Assembly (NCBI RefSeq): GCF_023856365.1
Contig: NC_064551.1
Span: 17,787,349-17,851,348 of the forward strand
Source: Brienomyrus brachyistius
Taxonomy: Eukaryota > Chordata > Actinopteri > Osteoglossiformes > Mormyridae
Reading direction: 5' to 3'
DNA length: 64,000 nucleotides
Part shown: piece after piece, positions 11,851 through 24,459 of the stretch
Numbering within the stretch: position 1 is the first letter of the stretch
Layout: every line of letters starts with the position of its first letter
Notes under the pieces: model-generated
What the model was told of the DNA's origin: nothing
The model's database searches: none
Seen by the model: the letters and a program-made list of their open reading frames with translations, nothing else
Translations under genes and position numbers: made by a program

Positions 11851-12787
11851 TGATACAAGCTTTCAAGGTAAGGTCCCGTTCATTTCCAAAGCATGCTTAT
11901 GAAACTGATATTCGAAAGGGCAGGTGTGGAGAGGTTCGTTCTGAGAAGAAATGTGTCCCACAGCACAGTTGCCAAAGAGGGTAACGGATGAGACCTCAGT
12001 ATCCGGCCATTCAGACCTGGAACGCTCAAGCGAGACCTTCATAGGGTGTGTCTCAGTAGATGCGCATAATGAACGCAGCATATGTGACATGTCTCGGTCT
12101 TTACAGGTCTCAGAGAAGTGAACAGGATGCTTCAGAATGTGGAGGTCCGAAGGGGAAGTCTGCTGATATATACGTCCTGTCCATTCAAAACTAACCCTGT
12201 GTACAACCCTATATTTCTGGGGTAGCTGGTTCAGTCCATACAGGTCTCACTGGTGTATCTGCAGTCACTGTGCTTCAGCTTCTCAGGCAATGAAATGTGA
12301 TAAATTATCAACAAATGTAAGCTGCAGGCACACGGGCGTGTCTCAGAGCCCTCAAAGGGGTCACGAGAGCCGTTTGTTATCAGGAGTTCAACTGAAAACG
12401 GGCAATTCATGCTGCTAATTTTATTTTTCTGTGGTTATGGCTAGTTACCTATAGTTACACATCAGATGATGCAGAACCACCCCCACCCCACCGGGGAGTT
12501 CTTGTTTTGAACAGAGGACTAGCATGAAATTTGTTCAGTGCATTTTTTCAGTGGCTTAAGGACCCTTAGAACAACACCAGGAATGTGGGTCCTGATTCAC
12601 AGCCAGGTTGGTGGACCTGTACTCTAGGTAAATAAGAAAGGGTAGGTTCATATGCCTGGTTAATGACCTGTGGCATGTGCTTCCTATGAAGCTGCTAACT
12701 TCAGACATGCTTTAGTGATTCATCATAACTGTCAAAACAAGCTTCTCGGGGCAGATGTTATTTCAGTTTGTACTGGTGCATCCTGTC

Positions 12788-12842
12788 CTCCATCCATCCA
12801 TCCATCCATCCATCCATCCATCCATCCATCCATCCATCCATC
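12788..12842. repeat. (CCAT)n microsatellite
   Basis: About 13 perfect copies of catc/ccat, immediately before a SINE tail fragment. Confidence 0.95.
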
Positions 12843-12874
12843 ACCATATCCCAAGAGGCTAAAGTTGTTCCTGC

Positions 12875-12990
12875 TGTTCCTGCCTTAACCCCCAATTGAT
12901 CCAGGTATTAAATGACCCTACTCTCTTAGTTGTACTTTACTTTAGATATAAGACTCTGCTGAATACATAAATATAAACCAGCATCAGTTG
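12875..12990 (+). mobile_element. SINE body-tail fragment
   Basis: 'ccttaacccccaattgatcca' and 'gaccctactctctta' match the local SINE body. The tail is decayed and the head is replaced by the CCAT tract. Confidence 0.6.
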
Positions 12991-13489
12991 TGTAGAAAGG
13001 CAGGCTGCTTACAGAGACAATAAGGAAATGGTGCTAAATGTGGAAAACGTCAGGCATGGAGGACCTGTCAGAGGCCGACGGAGATGATGGAGCTCCCGTA
13101 GTGTTTATGGCTTCCAGCGGTCCATGTCGCAGACTCCTGCTGAGCCCCGCGATGCTCTCTTGCTCTTCCTGCAGCGAGAACATCGGCAGAAATCAGGACC
13201 CCTGATAAGCGTGCGAGAGGAAGGTGAAGTCAGGAGGCCAAACGGGATGTTATATGTTACTAATCAAGAACAATCATGGGACGGCAGCCTGTTTGTTTTT
13301 ACAGGCCCCTGCGGTCGGCCTGGGTTCAGCCGGCCGCCTGCCGAGGTTCCCCACGTCGTCTTATGTCGCCTCCATCCCTGCAGCTCCGCGGATCTGTGTG
13401 GGAAAGCGGCTTCATGCTGCAGGGCTCCCTGCTCACCCACATTTAGGCAGAAGAGACACCTTTCTAGGCGTTGCTATGTGTGGACACAG

Positions 13490-13645
13490 TACCTATAATC
13501 CGAATGGTTGCTAGTTCAAATCCCACAGCCAACACTGTGAAATTCAACTGGGTTCACTGTTGGGCTCTGGAATATAACCCCTAAGCCCAATTGCTCCATC
13601 AACTATCTGAACCTGCTTTCTCAGACCAAAGGCTCTTAATTTGGT
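13490..13645 (+). mobile_element. SINE fragment
   Basis: It has 'ggttgctagttcaaatcccac' (B-box-like), then 'cctaagcccaattgctcca' and 'gaacctgctttctcaga', in the order of the local tRNA-derived SINE. It is strongly decayed. Confidence 0.6.
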
Positions 13646-14009
13646 TCATTATCTTAGGGTTGCACTTGGGTGACTTCATAAAATCTCCAAGTTGTATGTA
13701 GCAACCTGAACACGTAGTGTTAGTTCATAGGCTTACACTTACAATGAGAACATCTGGACTATTATGCAAAGCTGCCTTTGAGAGTCTGGTAAATGTAAGG
13801 TCCTGAATCTCACGCGTGCATTTAACTGCACCACAGATGTTCATTACAGTCAAGAGTTCATGTGAGCATTGGGAATAGATTACTCTGTAGATCACATCAA
13901 GGCAATGTAACGAGTCTGAGTGTGGTTTGTTGTTTTGATGATGATCTGAACATCGTCACATTACAAAAATCTTAAATTCTGTACCTTTGGGATACTTGTA
14001 CCCTGTATT

Positions 14010-14135
14010 ACATTTTATTTGTTTAGTAGATGTTTTTATGAAAAGCAGGGTCAGACTGGGAGCTAAGGGCCTTGCTCAGGGGCATAATGGTGAAATTTCT
14101 CTGCCAGCACTGGGATTTGAACTGGCCAGGGGCAT
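14010..14135 (-). mobile_element. SINE fragment, inverted
   Basis: On the plus strand it runs from 'tttgtttagtagatgttttta' (inverted tail) through 'taagggccttgctcaggggc' to 'gggatttgaactggcca' (inverted B-box region). This is the reverse of the local SINE order. Confidence 0.6.
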
Positions 14136-14284
14136 GGGAACCAAGTGCATGTACCCCCCAATACTTAATGTGGCTTCATTTGTCCAGCCTATAAATAGAC
14201 TCTATATCAAACTCCCTCCTCCACTATTGCGATTGGCTTCTTTCAGATCACAGCATCCTAACTCACTGAGCGTCAAAAGCTGAT

Positions 14285-14370
14285 GGGTGCACTGGAGGAT
14301 GTGGGCATGGATCCCACTACCTCTCGCATGCCAAGCAAGAACTCTACCGTTTGAGCTCATCGCTGTAAAC
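14285..14370 (-). mobile_element. tRNA-like SINE head of a second type
   Basis: The minus strand has 'gagctcaaacggtagag' (A-box-like) and 'ggcatgcgagaggtagtgg' with a decayed B box (gggatccatgcc). The head differs from the other SINEs in the window, so this is probably another tRNA-derived family. It lies inside a 201-codon minus-strand open frame that I do not accept as a gene. Confidence 0.4.
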
Positions 14371-14399
14371 CTACTGCAGTATATAAAGCACAAAGATAT

Positions 14400-15600
14400 G
14401 CTCTCATAGATACTCCCCTGCAGCCCTGGCATGGAGGTGGAGAGGAGGGTGGAGCCCTGAGCGATTTCCCTATAACTCGGGGTGTGGGGGGGGGGCTGCA
14501 TTCCTCTGAGAGTGGGCATTCTGACAGGACCTGTCATCCCTGTGCTGGACTGTGAAGCCAGGGAAACGCCATGCCCAGCGCCAGGCGGCATGGGGTCACT
14601 CATGAACTCAGATAACCCATCATTTGCTCTTTCCTTTGAGGCTCCAGATGACTCAGATAAAGCACAACCAGACCTCGCTTGGCTGCCAGTGTGACATTTC
14701 CGATGGGCTTGTGTCCTGTCCACACAAAGCAGGAGGGACACCGACTGACCAATCACAATCTTCTGCTCAGTTCTGCCGTTACTTTCTATCTGTTCACCTT
14801 CTTTCATCCTTCTTGAAGCAGCTTTTTAGCATTTGTTTGGTTTCATTAATTATTCTCGTTAGCATTTAGCATGTTTTAGCCAAATACATTCTACAGAACT
14901 GAAACTGTTGAGGATATTTTTCGATCAGCAGCTTCATCGTATGACAGGTCTAACATCGAGATATCACACCACACAAAGAGTGTAGCATGTACATGTGATT
15001 GTTATCAAATGAGGATATATTTGGGATATTTAAATTGTTCCCCCGTTTCCTTCATGTAGTAAGGTCCGGGGTGTTATCAGCTGATCTTAATAAAAACTAA
15101 AATGATTGGAACACCCGGAGCTTCCCATGGAAACTGGGGGGGAACAGAAAACATCCGCAGTGAGTGAGACAGTGGCGCTGCCTTTGCAGAGGAAGTGGAG
15201 AGATTAGATGCATGTAATGCATGTGGATGAAGGAACGGGGGGGGGGGGGATGATGTCGTTTGTCACGCGAGGGTCACAGTAACTCCTGGGTGTCAGAGGC
15301 GTGTGAATAGGTCATGGCCACAGTTAATGTGTCTTAAATATCATGTCTCAAATGTCTCACATATTAACCACATACAGTTCTTGAAAAAATTAAAAGACCA
15401 CAGCAAAATTTTCACTTTCACTCACATCTCAATTTATGACTATGCGCCTGCGTAAAATATACATATTTTTTGCTAACTGCAGCCTGGTTCTTCTCCGTTT
15501 CACATTAACAAAGGGCTTCTTCCTCATTTCATCGGACTTGAGTCCTGCTTCAAGGAGCCTGATATGAGCTGCCCTAGCAGTGCATGTCACACCTGCACTT
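14400..15600. other. Intergenic, nothing recognised
   Basis: Unique sequence with two short G-runs (about 14486 and 15237). No exon, RNA gene or element was identified. Confidence 0.4.
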
Positions 15601-15610
15601 AATGTTTACG

Positions 15611-16042
15611 TACATCGCAGTGCGGGGGGACACCCTGGACAAAATGCCAGTACATCGCAGTGAGGGGGGACACCCTGGACAAAATGCCAGTACATCGCAG
15701 TGAGGGGGGACACCCTGGACAAAATGCCAGTACATCGCAGTGAGGGGGGACACCCTGGACAAAATGCCAGTACAACGCAGTGAGGGGGGACACCCTGGAC
15801 AAAATGCCAGTACATCGCAGTGCGGGGGGACACCCTGGACAAAATGCCAGTACATCGCAGTGAGGGGGGACACCCTGGACAAAATGCCAGTACAACGCAG
15901 TGAGGGGGGACACCCTGGACAAAATGCCAGTACATCGCAGTGCGGGGGGACACCCTGGACAAAATGCCAGTACATCGCAGTGAGGGGGGACACCCTGGAC
16001 AAAATGCCAGTACAACGCAGTGAGGGGGGACACCCTGGACTA
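15611..16042. repeat. 40-bp minisatellite, 11 copies, with a 120-bp higher-order period
   Basis: Units begin at 15611 and every 40 bp to 16011 (tacatcgcagtgagggggga starts a typical unit). They differ only at two sites: t/a in tacatcg and c/a in tgcggg. The last six units form two copies of the same three-unit block. Because 40 is not a multiple of 3 and the unit has few stops, three minus-strand frames and one plus-strand frame stay open for more than 100 codons by chance. Confidence 0.95.
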
Positions 16043-16431
16043 TTCATTGCAGGGTGGATGGGATGCCTGTCCTTTGTGGTTGTTTAACAATTTTTTGACA
16101 TTTTTTAAATGTTTTTGTTTTCATGCTTCCAGCAGCATTTGTTGCCTGATTTTAACAAATAGTTTTTTTTTTTAATGTTTATGAGGAACCATCATAAAGA
16201 TGGAGAATAAGATAATAACATTTGGTCTTTTGAGTTTTCTTGGAAAGTTGTACTATGTTGAAATACCAGGATCGTAATCAATTCAAACTGCAGCTGTTCT
16301 GGGGAATGCCTTTAGTTTTTCCTTATATGGTAACAGTTCACCTTACAGCACTTTGTGCAGAACTTCACCACCGAAAAACCATCCATCCATTCATCAGTCT
16401 TCCGGTTACAAGACACTTTAAAAATGCGAAT

Positions 16432-16562
16432 TATACACCAATGAGCCATAACATTAAAACCACTCACAGTGACCTGTCAAGGGCGCAGTTATACAGTACA
16501 TTAGGCAAGTGAACAATTAGTTCTTGAACTTCATGTGTTAGAAGCGGAAAAAAATGGGCAAC
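16432..16562 (+). mobile_element. 5' end of a Tc1-like transposon
   Basis: 'acaccaatgagccataacatt' followed by 'aaaaccactcacagtgacctg' is the terminal repeat of a widespread fish Tc1-like family. The leader follows ('cattaggcaagtgaac', 'gttagaagcggaaaaaaatgg'), with an internal deletion near 16475. No transposase body follows. It is the same family as 21236-22290. Confidence 0.75.
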
Positions 16563-17085
16563 AGCAACATTTGGCATGTGAACCAAACTGTACCCAACCA
16601 GAACTGCGAGGGGACACTGCTTACACTGCAGTTCTAGCCCACTTTGATTTTCCACTGCTGATGGGACGGCTTGGTAAAGATGTCACAGGGTTTGGGGGGG
16701 GCGACAACTATGAGAAACCAAAGAGCCGCTTTATTTACTGTTCATACTGTTATTTGCTGTTCATGTGTTAATTAAGGTTAGCAGGTCTGTGAGACTCACT
16801 GGATCATTTTGGCATCAAACGCAAGCAGAATTAGCATTAGCTTGTATAAATTTACATTACAAATCCATTCGGTTCAGCTGCACTGTAGTACGTTTTGAAG
16901 TAGGAGGATGGAAATCTTCCAGTTCTGAGTTACCAGGAATGCATCAGTAATGTTAACTTTCTCAAGCATGTGCATTGCTGGTAAATGTAAGTTGATGCAG
17001 TTTGATTAAGTTTACCAACCTGATAACTGCATTAATCACAGAGGCTGGCAGACTCTTTAACGACAGTTCGGCTGTTCAGCGAGAC

Positions 17086-17142
17086 ATCCACCCCCCATCC
17101 ACCCCCCATCCACCCCCCATCCACCCCCCATCCACCCCCCAG
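17086..17142. repeat. 12-bp tandem repeat (ccatccaccccc)
   Basis: Four to five copies of a C-rich 12-mer. Confidence 0.9.
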
Positions 17143-17149
17143 TACAACA

Positions 17150-20100
17150 TAATTTTCATCACACGGCGTGTTTATGCAGGCGATTACACACATGCCTGTG
17201 TGTGGGGTGGGAGTGGGGAGTATGGGTAGACAGTAAAAACTGAGCAATCAGACCATGCTCAGGGGGGAGGGCTAATCCCCTGCGACATTCATGTGCTCTA
17301 TTGGGGGGGGGGGGCTGTAATGGCTATAAACAGGCTAAGAGGGTGAACAGGGAAGCCCCACCTAGGTTCATTACGCCATGAGGCCCGGCAAGTGTCTGCC
17401 TCAAATCACAAATGCTGCAGAGAAAATCAGATAGCGAATGGCCAGGGTTATTTATTACTGGAGCATTATGGGAAAAATGCAGGACTCTTGGCAAACTGTT
17501 ATGAAAATGGCCTCTTCTCATGCAAGGCTCGGGGGTTTTGTGTGTGTCCATGACCGGCACATGTGTCTGGGACCATAGCTGTTGACATGTGCTTGATGGT
17601 TACCAGATTTTTCTACCGTGTAATAATTTGAACTCATTGCTAAATAATTTCTGGCATGAAGGAGTGCATGCATATTGCTTTTGGATATTAGAAGCCTTTT
17701 AAAATGAAGCCAACTTTGTCTAAGGGAAGGGGGAGTATATATGGGGTTTATATTCCACAATCAAGGTCTTTTGGTGTCTTGAAAAGACCACTCTGATGTT
17801 CCAGAAATTATGGCCTTAAGAGAAACCCCTGATTTACTAATTAGGTAACTGAGCCAACTGTGGGCTGGTGTCAATTAGAGCCCAACCTTATTTAATGCTC
17901 ACTGTTCAGTCATCACTATTTCTCTTTTAGTGACTTGATGGGGGGTGGGGTCATGTTTCTTGTTGACCTGCATCTTGGTGTACGGATTCATGATCCCACC
18001 ATTCCACAGCTGGGGTGCTGTTCCACTGGTGTCCTGTGTTTGGGGGTTTCTACGTATGTGTCCTGGATAGTGATGTAGTGAAGACCACCTTAACCAAGAC
18101 CAAATCGTTTGAGACACTCGCAGGACACATGTACTTTCCGCTCCAGGTGAAAACATGCCCTCCATGTGCACAGCTAAACCTCCGATGTCTCACCTGGAAT
18201 GAACCTTCTGCTTAATGCACAGGTCAAAGGTTGAGCTCCGTTGCAGGAGTCTTAGATCAAGCCACTTAGCTTTGGTGAAACATCTGCAGGGAACCCCCTG
18301 TTCTTTGTGTATTTTTCCTCATTGGTTAGTTTTATCACCCAATGCCATCTGCTAACCTTTGACCTTTGTCCTTATAGGAAATCCCTTTAATATTGCATAG
18401 GAATACTGACAGTCTAAGTCAGGCCTATTTGCTTCAGTACATCACTGTCCCATTGATACATTAACTGACACAGCATGAGCATCTGTTCTCCTAACAAACT
18501 TATTTCTGGAATCCCCTGTCTGTGACCCTGTACTCACATGCAGCTCTATCTGCATTTTCGGCAGTTTGAGGAACTTCCTGTGGTTTACAGATACGCTGGC
18601 TGTCTGCCTCCCCAGAGGAGGAATAATGACGAGTAATAACACAGGAGCTTCCAGACCTGGCTGAAGACGTCTTATGTGGAATCTAATCCATCCCAAAGTG
18701 TATCTCCATGTTAGTATACAGCTGGAAAGGGACGCTGCGTGGAAATTTACCCAGCATCTATGATCTCTGCTAGACACTGGAGTCCCTTGGAAGTATCTGA
18801 TATCACATGTTCTCTCATCAGTTTCATGCCTTCATTTCAGCTCAAGTTCAGCGTATTGTAATGTAAAGGGAATGGGCAGCGGCATAGCTAGTCATACCAG
18901 GCCTCCTGACAAAAGGTCACCTGGGCTAGGGTTACCATATTTGGTGAGGTGAGATCAGATTAATAATGAGTTTTCGCGTTCACCAACCAATCACGTATCA
19001 CTTCTATCATGAATATTAATGAGTTTTCACGTGCACTGGGTAATCAGGTAGTGCTTCTCTTATGAATATAAATGAGTTTTCTCTAACCAGCTTGTAAAAC
19101 AAAAATTCCCGTCCAAGGAAATGACACGATTCACTGTTCACACAAAAACAAAAATAAAGTTTCAAAGTGCCAATGGTTTCTGGAAATTGACGTAAGACTC
19201 ATGCAGCTTGACACGCAGGGAGGTGCATATCATTTAATTTTTAAACTACACGTGTGTACGAGCCTTGCAAACACTGTGTAATGATACTGAGTGGCTGCCG
19301 TACTTTGAAAATTAGTACCTGTTTCTTCACTTAGTAACTTGCGACACTGAATCATATGGGTTGCATTGCTAAACCCGGACAAACCAGCGGTTTTTTAAGA
19401 ACTGCCGGAAGCCCAGACAGGGACACAAAAAGAGGGTGTGTCCCCTGTGAACAGGCTGGAAGGTGGAGTAGAATTGCTGGACGTGAGGAATATTATTTGA
19501 ACCTAAAAACACTGAAAATGCGGTATTTGCCAAACATCTGGGCTTACGGCACTGGTTTGATTTATTCATGCTCACAGAACAGGGTCCCTGTCGCGAGTTT
19601 CTCAGCATTTTGCGAGGCCCCCAGGACCCGTCTACCAAAACAGGGAGTCCCACTGGCAATAACAGAGCTGACTGACTCATGTACGTTGTGGGTGTAACCG
19701 TCAGAGCCTGGCTGTGAGTGCCGATAACCTCCGCGGTCCCGGTCAGCCCGTCTTATCACAGCTCTGGCTTCTATCGCTGGCTCCACACGCGCCGGAAAGC
19801 TGTCTGTCTTATCTTTCCGGAGGGATGCATCTTTTGAAATATGGCCTCCCGACTAAATATGTGTCCCGCCGTTTATACTTCTTGATGTGGCCTCATGGGG
19901 GTTAACACATTTCACACTCTCCGTTCCCCTACCAGAAGCACAAACTGAAAACACACAAATCTTTGGGGTTGCGCTGTTTTGTACGCTACCTCAGAAAGAT
20001 ATTTAGAAAATTTTGAACCTCTGTGGTGTTCTTGGGAAATGCCATCTTCAGTTTACACAAGGCTGTGTGTGTGTTTAAGACATGTGAGTGATTATCACAC

Positions 20101-20940
20101 TATTTTGAGATGCTCTGATTCAAATTTGTCCTTCATGCATTGCACGGAGAATACAATGCTAAATTTAAACACACAAAATGAAGGTGAGACGTGAACAACC
20201 GCCCTCTAGTGGACAAAAAAACACCTACGATTACGATGTTCCTGTCTGTTCACTGTGTTGCTACAGCAGTGAATTCCCAAGTAAAGACACCTTGTGTTTC
20301 TTGTCTCACAAATAAGATTATGTACCACTTTTGTTGTTTACTGTTTTATGACATGTGACGTGAAACTGTCTGGTCAGAGAGCACAGTGCACATAAATTGC
20401 CCGCAGCATGTTCAGAGGCAGTGGGTGCCACCACTCAAAACGTTTGCATGGAGCCCCCTGTTGGCCAGAAATATTCACTACACTGGGCGTGAACCCGATG
20501 CCATCCAGCCTGTGAGGCTGCTTTTTTGGAATCTCCTGTGTCCGTCGTGTGTCCTTATCCGTGGAAGGTGATGGTTGGATTCATCAGAAGGAGGGAGCTG
20601 TTTTCCTGTGACCTTAAACCTTCTTTGATAACCTCATAAGTTATTGTGAGAGTATAAAACAAAGATTTTACAAACAACAAATGGAGGGACAGGAAGTACT
20701 CACACACACTGGGATGTTTATAAGCCACTGCCAAAGGCAGCAATCATTGATAAAAGGAGCTCAGGAAGGGATAGACCACTGAAGGGCTTTATCGCCAAGC
20801 TCCATCCTGGAAACCGAGCGCATGACACTCCCCAGGGCTCCAGGTCGCGTGTGTTTACATGGTCCTGCAGCAAACGCACGTCTGTGGAAGAACAACGTAG
20901 AACGGCGGTGGGACTGGCGTGTGGATCTGTTGATTAATAG
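17150..20940. other. Intergenic, only a weak local duplication
   Basis: At 18958-19082 a roughly 60-bp segment (taatgagttttc...gcttct...tatgaatat) is present in two to three diverged copies. Nothing else is recognised. The 103-113-codon frames near 19356-19697 overlap on opposite strands and have no family signature. Confidence 0.45.
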
Positions 20941-20944
20941 TGAG

Positions 20945-21085
20945 ATTATGAAGTTCACCAGTTCAAATCCCAGGCTCAGCAGAGCACTCTCATCTTTAGG
21001 CCCTTGTGCAAGGCCCCTAAACCCCCATTTGCTCCGGAGACTGGCTCACCCTGCTTTCTTAAAAATGTACATTGTTTAGTCAAAA
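20945..21085 (+). mobile_element. SINE fragment
   Basis: 'agttcaccagttcaaatccca', 'aaggcccctaaacccccattt' and 'gctggctcaccctgctttctt' follow the local SINE order approximately. The tail is truncated. Confidence 0.65.
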
Positions 21086-21235
21086 AATTAAATAACCCTG
21101 AGGGAAAAATGCTGCAAGAGGTGCAGCTCCTCACCTGTGACGACCTCTGACTCACTTCGGCCTGCTGTAATATATGTGAATGTTCCACTGCTGAGTTGAG
21201 ATCATCAATGTTCATGGATGAATCAGGAGCTACCA

Positions 21236-22290
21236 TGTATGCAGCAGTCAGACATAACATTAATACCACTGACAGGTGAATGGAATAACACTGATTCTCT
21301 TGTTACAATGGCAGCTGTCAAGCCATTTTATAGTAAGCAAGTGAATAGTCGGTTTTTGAACCAAAATGCGATGGCTAGATGACTGGTCCAGAGCATCTCC
21401 AAAACCGCAGGTCTCGTATGTTGTGTTTCAGGTATGTGTGGTCAGTACCTACCAAAAGCGGTCCAAGGAAGGACAACCCGGACAATGTTCACTGATACGC
21501 GTGGGGAGTGAAGGCCAGTTTATCTGATCCCATCCCGCAGGAGAGCTAATGTGGCGCCAATTTCTGAAAAAATGATAGATGATGGATGTCAGAGAGTGGA
21601 TAGCATCTTGCTGTATATGGGGCTGCATAGAAGCAGACCGGTCAGACTGCCCATGCTGACCCCTGTGCACTGCAGAAAGCGCCCACAATGGGTACATCAG
21701 CATCACCACTGGACCAAGGAGCACTGGAGGAAGCCTGATCTGATGGGTCACATTTTCTGTTACATTATGTGTGTTGTTTACCTGGGGAAAAGATGGGACC
21801 AGGATGCATTATGGGAAGATGGCAAGCCGGCGGAGGCAGTGTTCTGCTGGGAAACACTGGGTCCTGGCATTCATGTGGATGTTACTCTGACACGTATCAC
21901 CTACCTTAACACTGCTGCAGATGGAGCACACTCCATTCATGGCAATGGTATTCCCCAATGGAAGTGGCCTCTGTCACCAGGGTAATGCACCCTGCCACGC
22001 TGAAAATGCTGTTCAGTAATGGTTTGAGGATCGTGGAAAAGACTTCAAGGTGTTGACTTGGCCGCCAAATTCCCCAGATCTTAGTGCAATCAAACATCCG
22101 TGGGATGCGCTGGACAAACAAGTCCGATCCATGGAGGCCCCACCTCACAACAGGACCTAAAGGATCTGCTGGTAACGTCTTGGTGCCAGATTCCACAGGA
22201 CACCTTCAGAGGTCTGCTGGAGTCCATGCCCAGATGGATCAGAGCTGTTTTAATACCATGACTGTACAGAGTAATGGCACAAAACATTAT
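21236..22290 (+). mobile_element. Decayed Tc1-like transposon with transposase relic
   Basis: The left end has 'agacataacattaataccact', a decayed terminal repeat. A transposase open to translation in pieces follows: RVDSILLYMGLHRSRPVRLP, then HRKRPQW-like and HHHWTKEHW blocks, FCWETLGPGIHVDVTLTR, and a nucleotide stretch matching LTWPPNSPDL and WDALDKQVRSMEAPPH. The right end is 'cattatgaccaccc' near 22283. Frameshifts and deletions split the open frame, with the longest piece at 21551-21985, so it is non-autonomous and dead. It is the same family as the fragment at 16432-16562. Confidence 0.88.
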
Positions 22291-22351
22291 GACCACCCAC
22301 AGATGATGCGAATGACAGTGATTATCTCAGAACAGCAGCTCTGCTTTGCAA

Positions 22352-22496
22352 CTGAGGGAACTTAAAGGACATGCTGCTGACGCCTTGGTGAGGTCTCGTT
22401 GAATCCATGCCTCGGTCGGTCACGCTGTTTTGGCGGCACATGGACGACCAACAGCATATTAGGTAGCTGGTTATCATGTTTTGGCTTTTCAGTGTA
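22352..22496 (+). mobile_element. Second Tc1-like 3' end, duplicated next to the first
   Basis: 'cttaaaggacatgctgctgac', 'ttgaatccatgcctcggtcgg', 'ctgttttggcggcacatgga' and 'caacagcatattagg' match the last part of a transposase gene plus the run into the right terminal repeat (ggttatcatgttttggct). The region corresponds to 22160-22290 of the neighbouring copy but is clearly diverged from it. It is an independent remnant or an old tandem duplication. Confidence 0.75.
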
Positions 22497-22499
22497 TAA

Positions 22500-23940
22500 G
22501 GATGTAGAGTTTTCCTGAAAGACCTCGGGGAAGAATGGCTGGGGGTTTGGAACCCATTTCAAATTTTCTGGAATCGAAGTTCTATCCATTTAACTTAAGT
22601 TACCCGTTTGTCCTGAACTGGACAGCGTGAAAAGTAGAGAAGCTTCCAGAGAGGTCCCCGTGACACGCAGAATGTTTACAGACATTCTTCGAAATAATCC
22701 GACTGCTACTCTTTCTTCAACGGTGTAAAAAATGAACACATTCTTACAATGTGGGCATGGTGATGTTTTTATGCTGCAGAAACTGTGGACAGGCTGCAGG
22801 AGCTCCAGTGCATGCCAGAGAAATGCGGGGATCTGCCATCTGCAGGATATAACGGGCTACAGGCTGTCGTCTGCCCAGACGGTGTGCTCATACATGCCAG
22901 TGATTCACTGCTGCTGTCCATACATGTTTCCGGGGGAAGAGCTGTTTGTGCAGCACAGGGATTTCATTCATATAACTACATTAGTATTGTACGCTGAAAT
23001 CTTTCATATGTCACAGACCTACTGTAAATAGATTTGCAGGATATTGTAAATAAACATACCTGATTTAATATAAATCATTAGGTAATGATTCTGAGATAAT
23101 CAGAAAAATGTACAGAAATCAAGCTGTGGTGTAAATTAAACTATTTTATATTGTATCCACAGCTTGCTGTCGATTATGTTATCATTTACTGTCCCGGAAA
23201 TTTCAGTTATATCATCTTATGGGAGCCACATAAGCAGAAGTGGATTCTAGCATTTCAGGCAGATTTTGGCCCACGTGGCCCACCGTATGCTGCACAGCCC
23301 CAGCGCCTGAACCTTGAGCCCCCCCACGGTAAATGCAGGTATCTCCTGACATGAAGGCTTCGGGGTCATGGTGTGTAAATTCTCAGATGGACATCTGAGA
23401 AAAAAGGCCGGAACACAGACAAATGCCCAAAGCTACAAACCTGGGCTGGGCTTCACATTTGGTGTTTTTCTGCATTACCACAGCTTGTTTGGACATGCCT
23501 GTATACATGCCTCTGGTTATTGAACTTTCTCTTCTAAAGCGCAAAGGGGTTTGACATCCCTCCCAGATGGGGACGCTCTGCTCCCCTCCTGTCATGTGAA
23601 ACACTATTGCCCCAGGCTCAGGCCCCCCCTCCCATGGATAAGAAGAGCGGGGGGGTGGTGAGTGGACATCATTAACAAGCCTAAGCAGCGATCACCGCCA
23701 TGAGCGCCCACTCTCCGGCCTGCCGCACAGGCCACACAGAGCGTCTCCGCTCCTCTTTATTCCACCCTCTCTGTGCTGCTGTATTTATTATCTACACACA
23801 CATTGCACTATGTATATAATCCTGCCGCCCCCCCCTCGGTCCTGGGGAAGCATTATTACATGCCACTGTATACCTGCAGGTTAGTACAAGCCCACCCCAC
23901 CTGACATGATCCGCTGTGCCTATTGTGGGGAGGGAACAAG
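22500..23940. other. Intergenic, nothing recognised
   Basis: Unique sequence. The overlapping 70- and 99-codon frames at 22732-23031 are in different frames of one strand and match no family. No named repeat is visible. Confidence 0.4.
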
Positions 23941-23955
23941 ACAAACTGTGGGCAG

Positions 23956-24262
23956 TATTATTATTACTACTACTACTATTATTATTATTATTATTACTAC
24001 TACTATTATTATTATTATATAAGACTACCACCACTACCAATGGTACTACTACTGCTACTACTACTAATAATAGTAGTAGTAGTACTACTACTACTTCTAC
24101 TACTGCTATTACTACTACTAATAGTACTACTACTACTAATAATACTACTACTGCTACTACTACTACTAATAATAATAGTAGTAGTACTACTACTACTTCT
24201 GCTACTGCTACTACTACTACTAATAATAATAGTAATAATAATAACAAAACTACTACTACTTA
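23956..24262. repeat. TAY/TAG trinucleotide microsatellite with internal palindromes
   Basis: About 300 bp of TAT, TAC, ACT and TAG triplets. It contains two perfect palindromes: 24072-24095 (four agt then four act) and 24177-24194 (three agt then three act). Long low-complexity frames (poly-Tyr, Thr/Asn, Leu/Val, Ser) on both strands are artefacts of the triplet period. Confidence 0.95.
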
Positions 24263-24459
24263 TACTATTAACTGCTATTAATACTAACAAAAGCAACAAA
24301 CACATTAATGATATTTATTATTTTTACTCATTTTATGATGTTTTCTAATTACCCAGAGCTTGAATATTTATGACAGATGTTGATTAATTTATCAATAAAT
24401 TAACATCCTAATATGAATGAGCCAAGTGCGGTTTCCGGGCTCATTCTCCATGACGGGGG

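Noticed and set aside
13124..13514. Overlapping 124- and 96-codon plus frames as a gene
   Set aside because: Two frames of the same GC-rich stretch stay open with no family likeness; the end runs into a SINE.
14202..14807. 201-codon minus-strand frame
   Set aside because: It runs through two SINE-like fragments, shows no domain or hydrophobic pattern, and has no supporting context.
15574..16087. Four overlapping frames of 115-157 codons
   Set aside because: All are readings of the 40-bp minisatellite in different frames; no start, splice or family evidence.
23792..24348. Long Leu/Val, Tyr, Thr/Asn and Ser-rich frames
   Set aside because: Triplet microsatellite artefacts on both strands.
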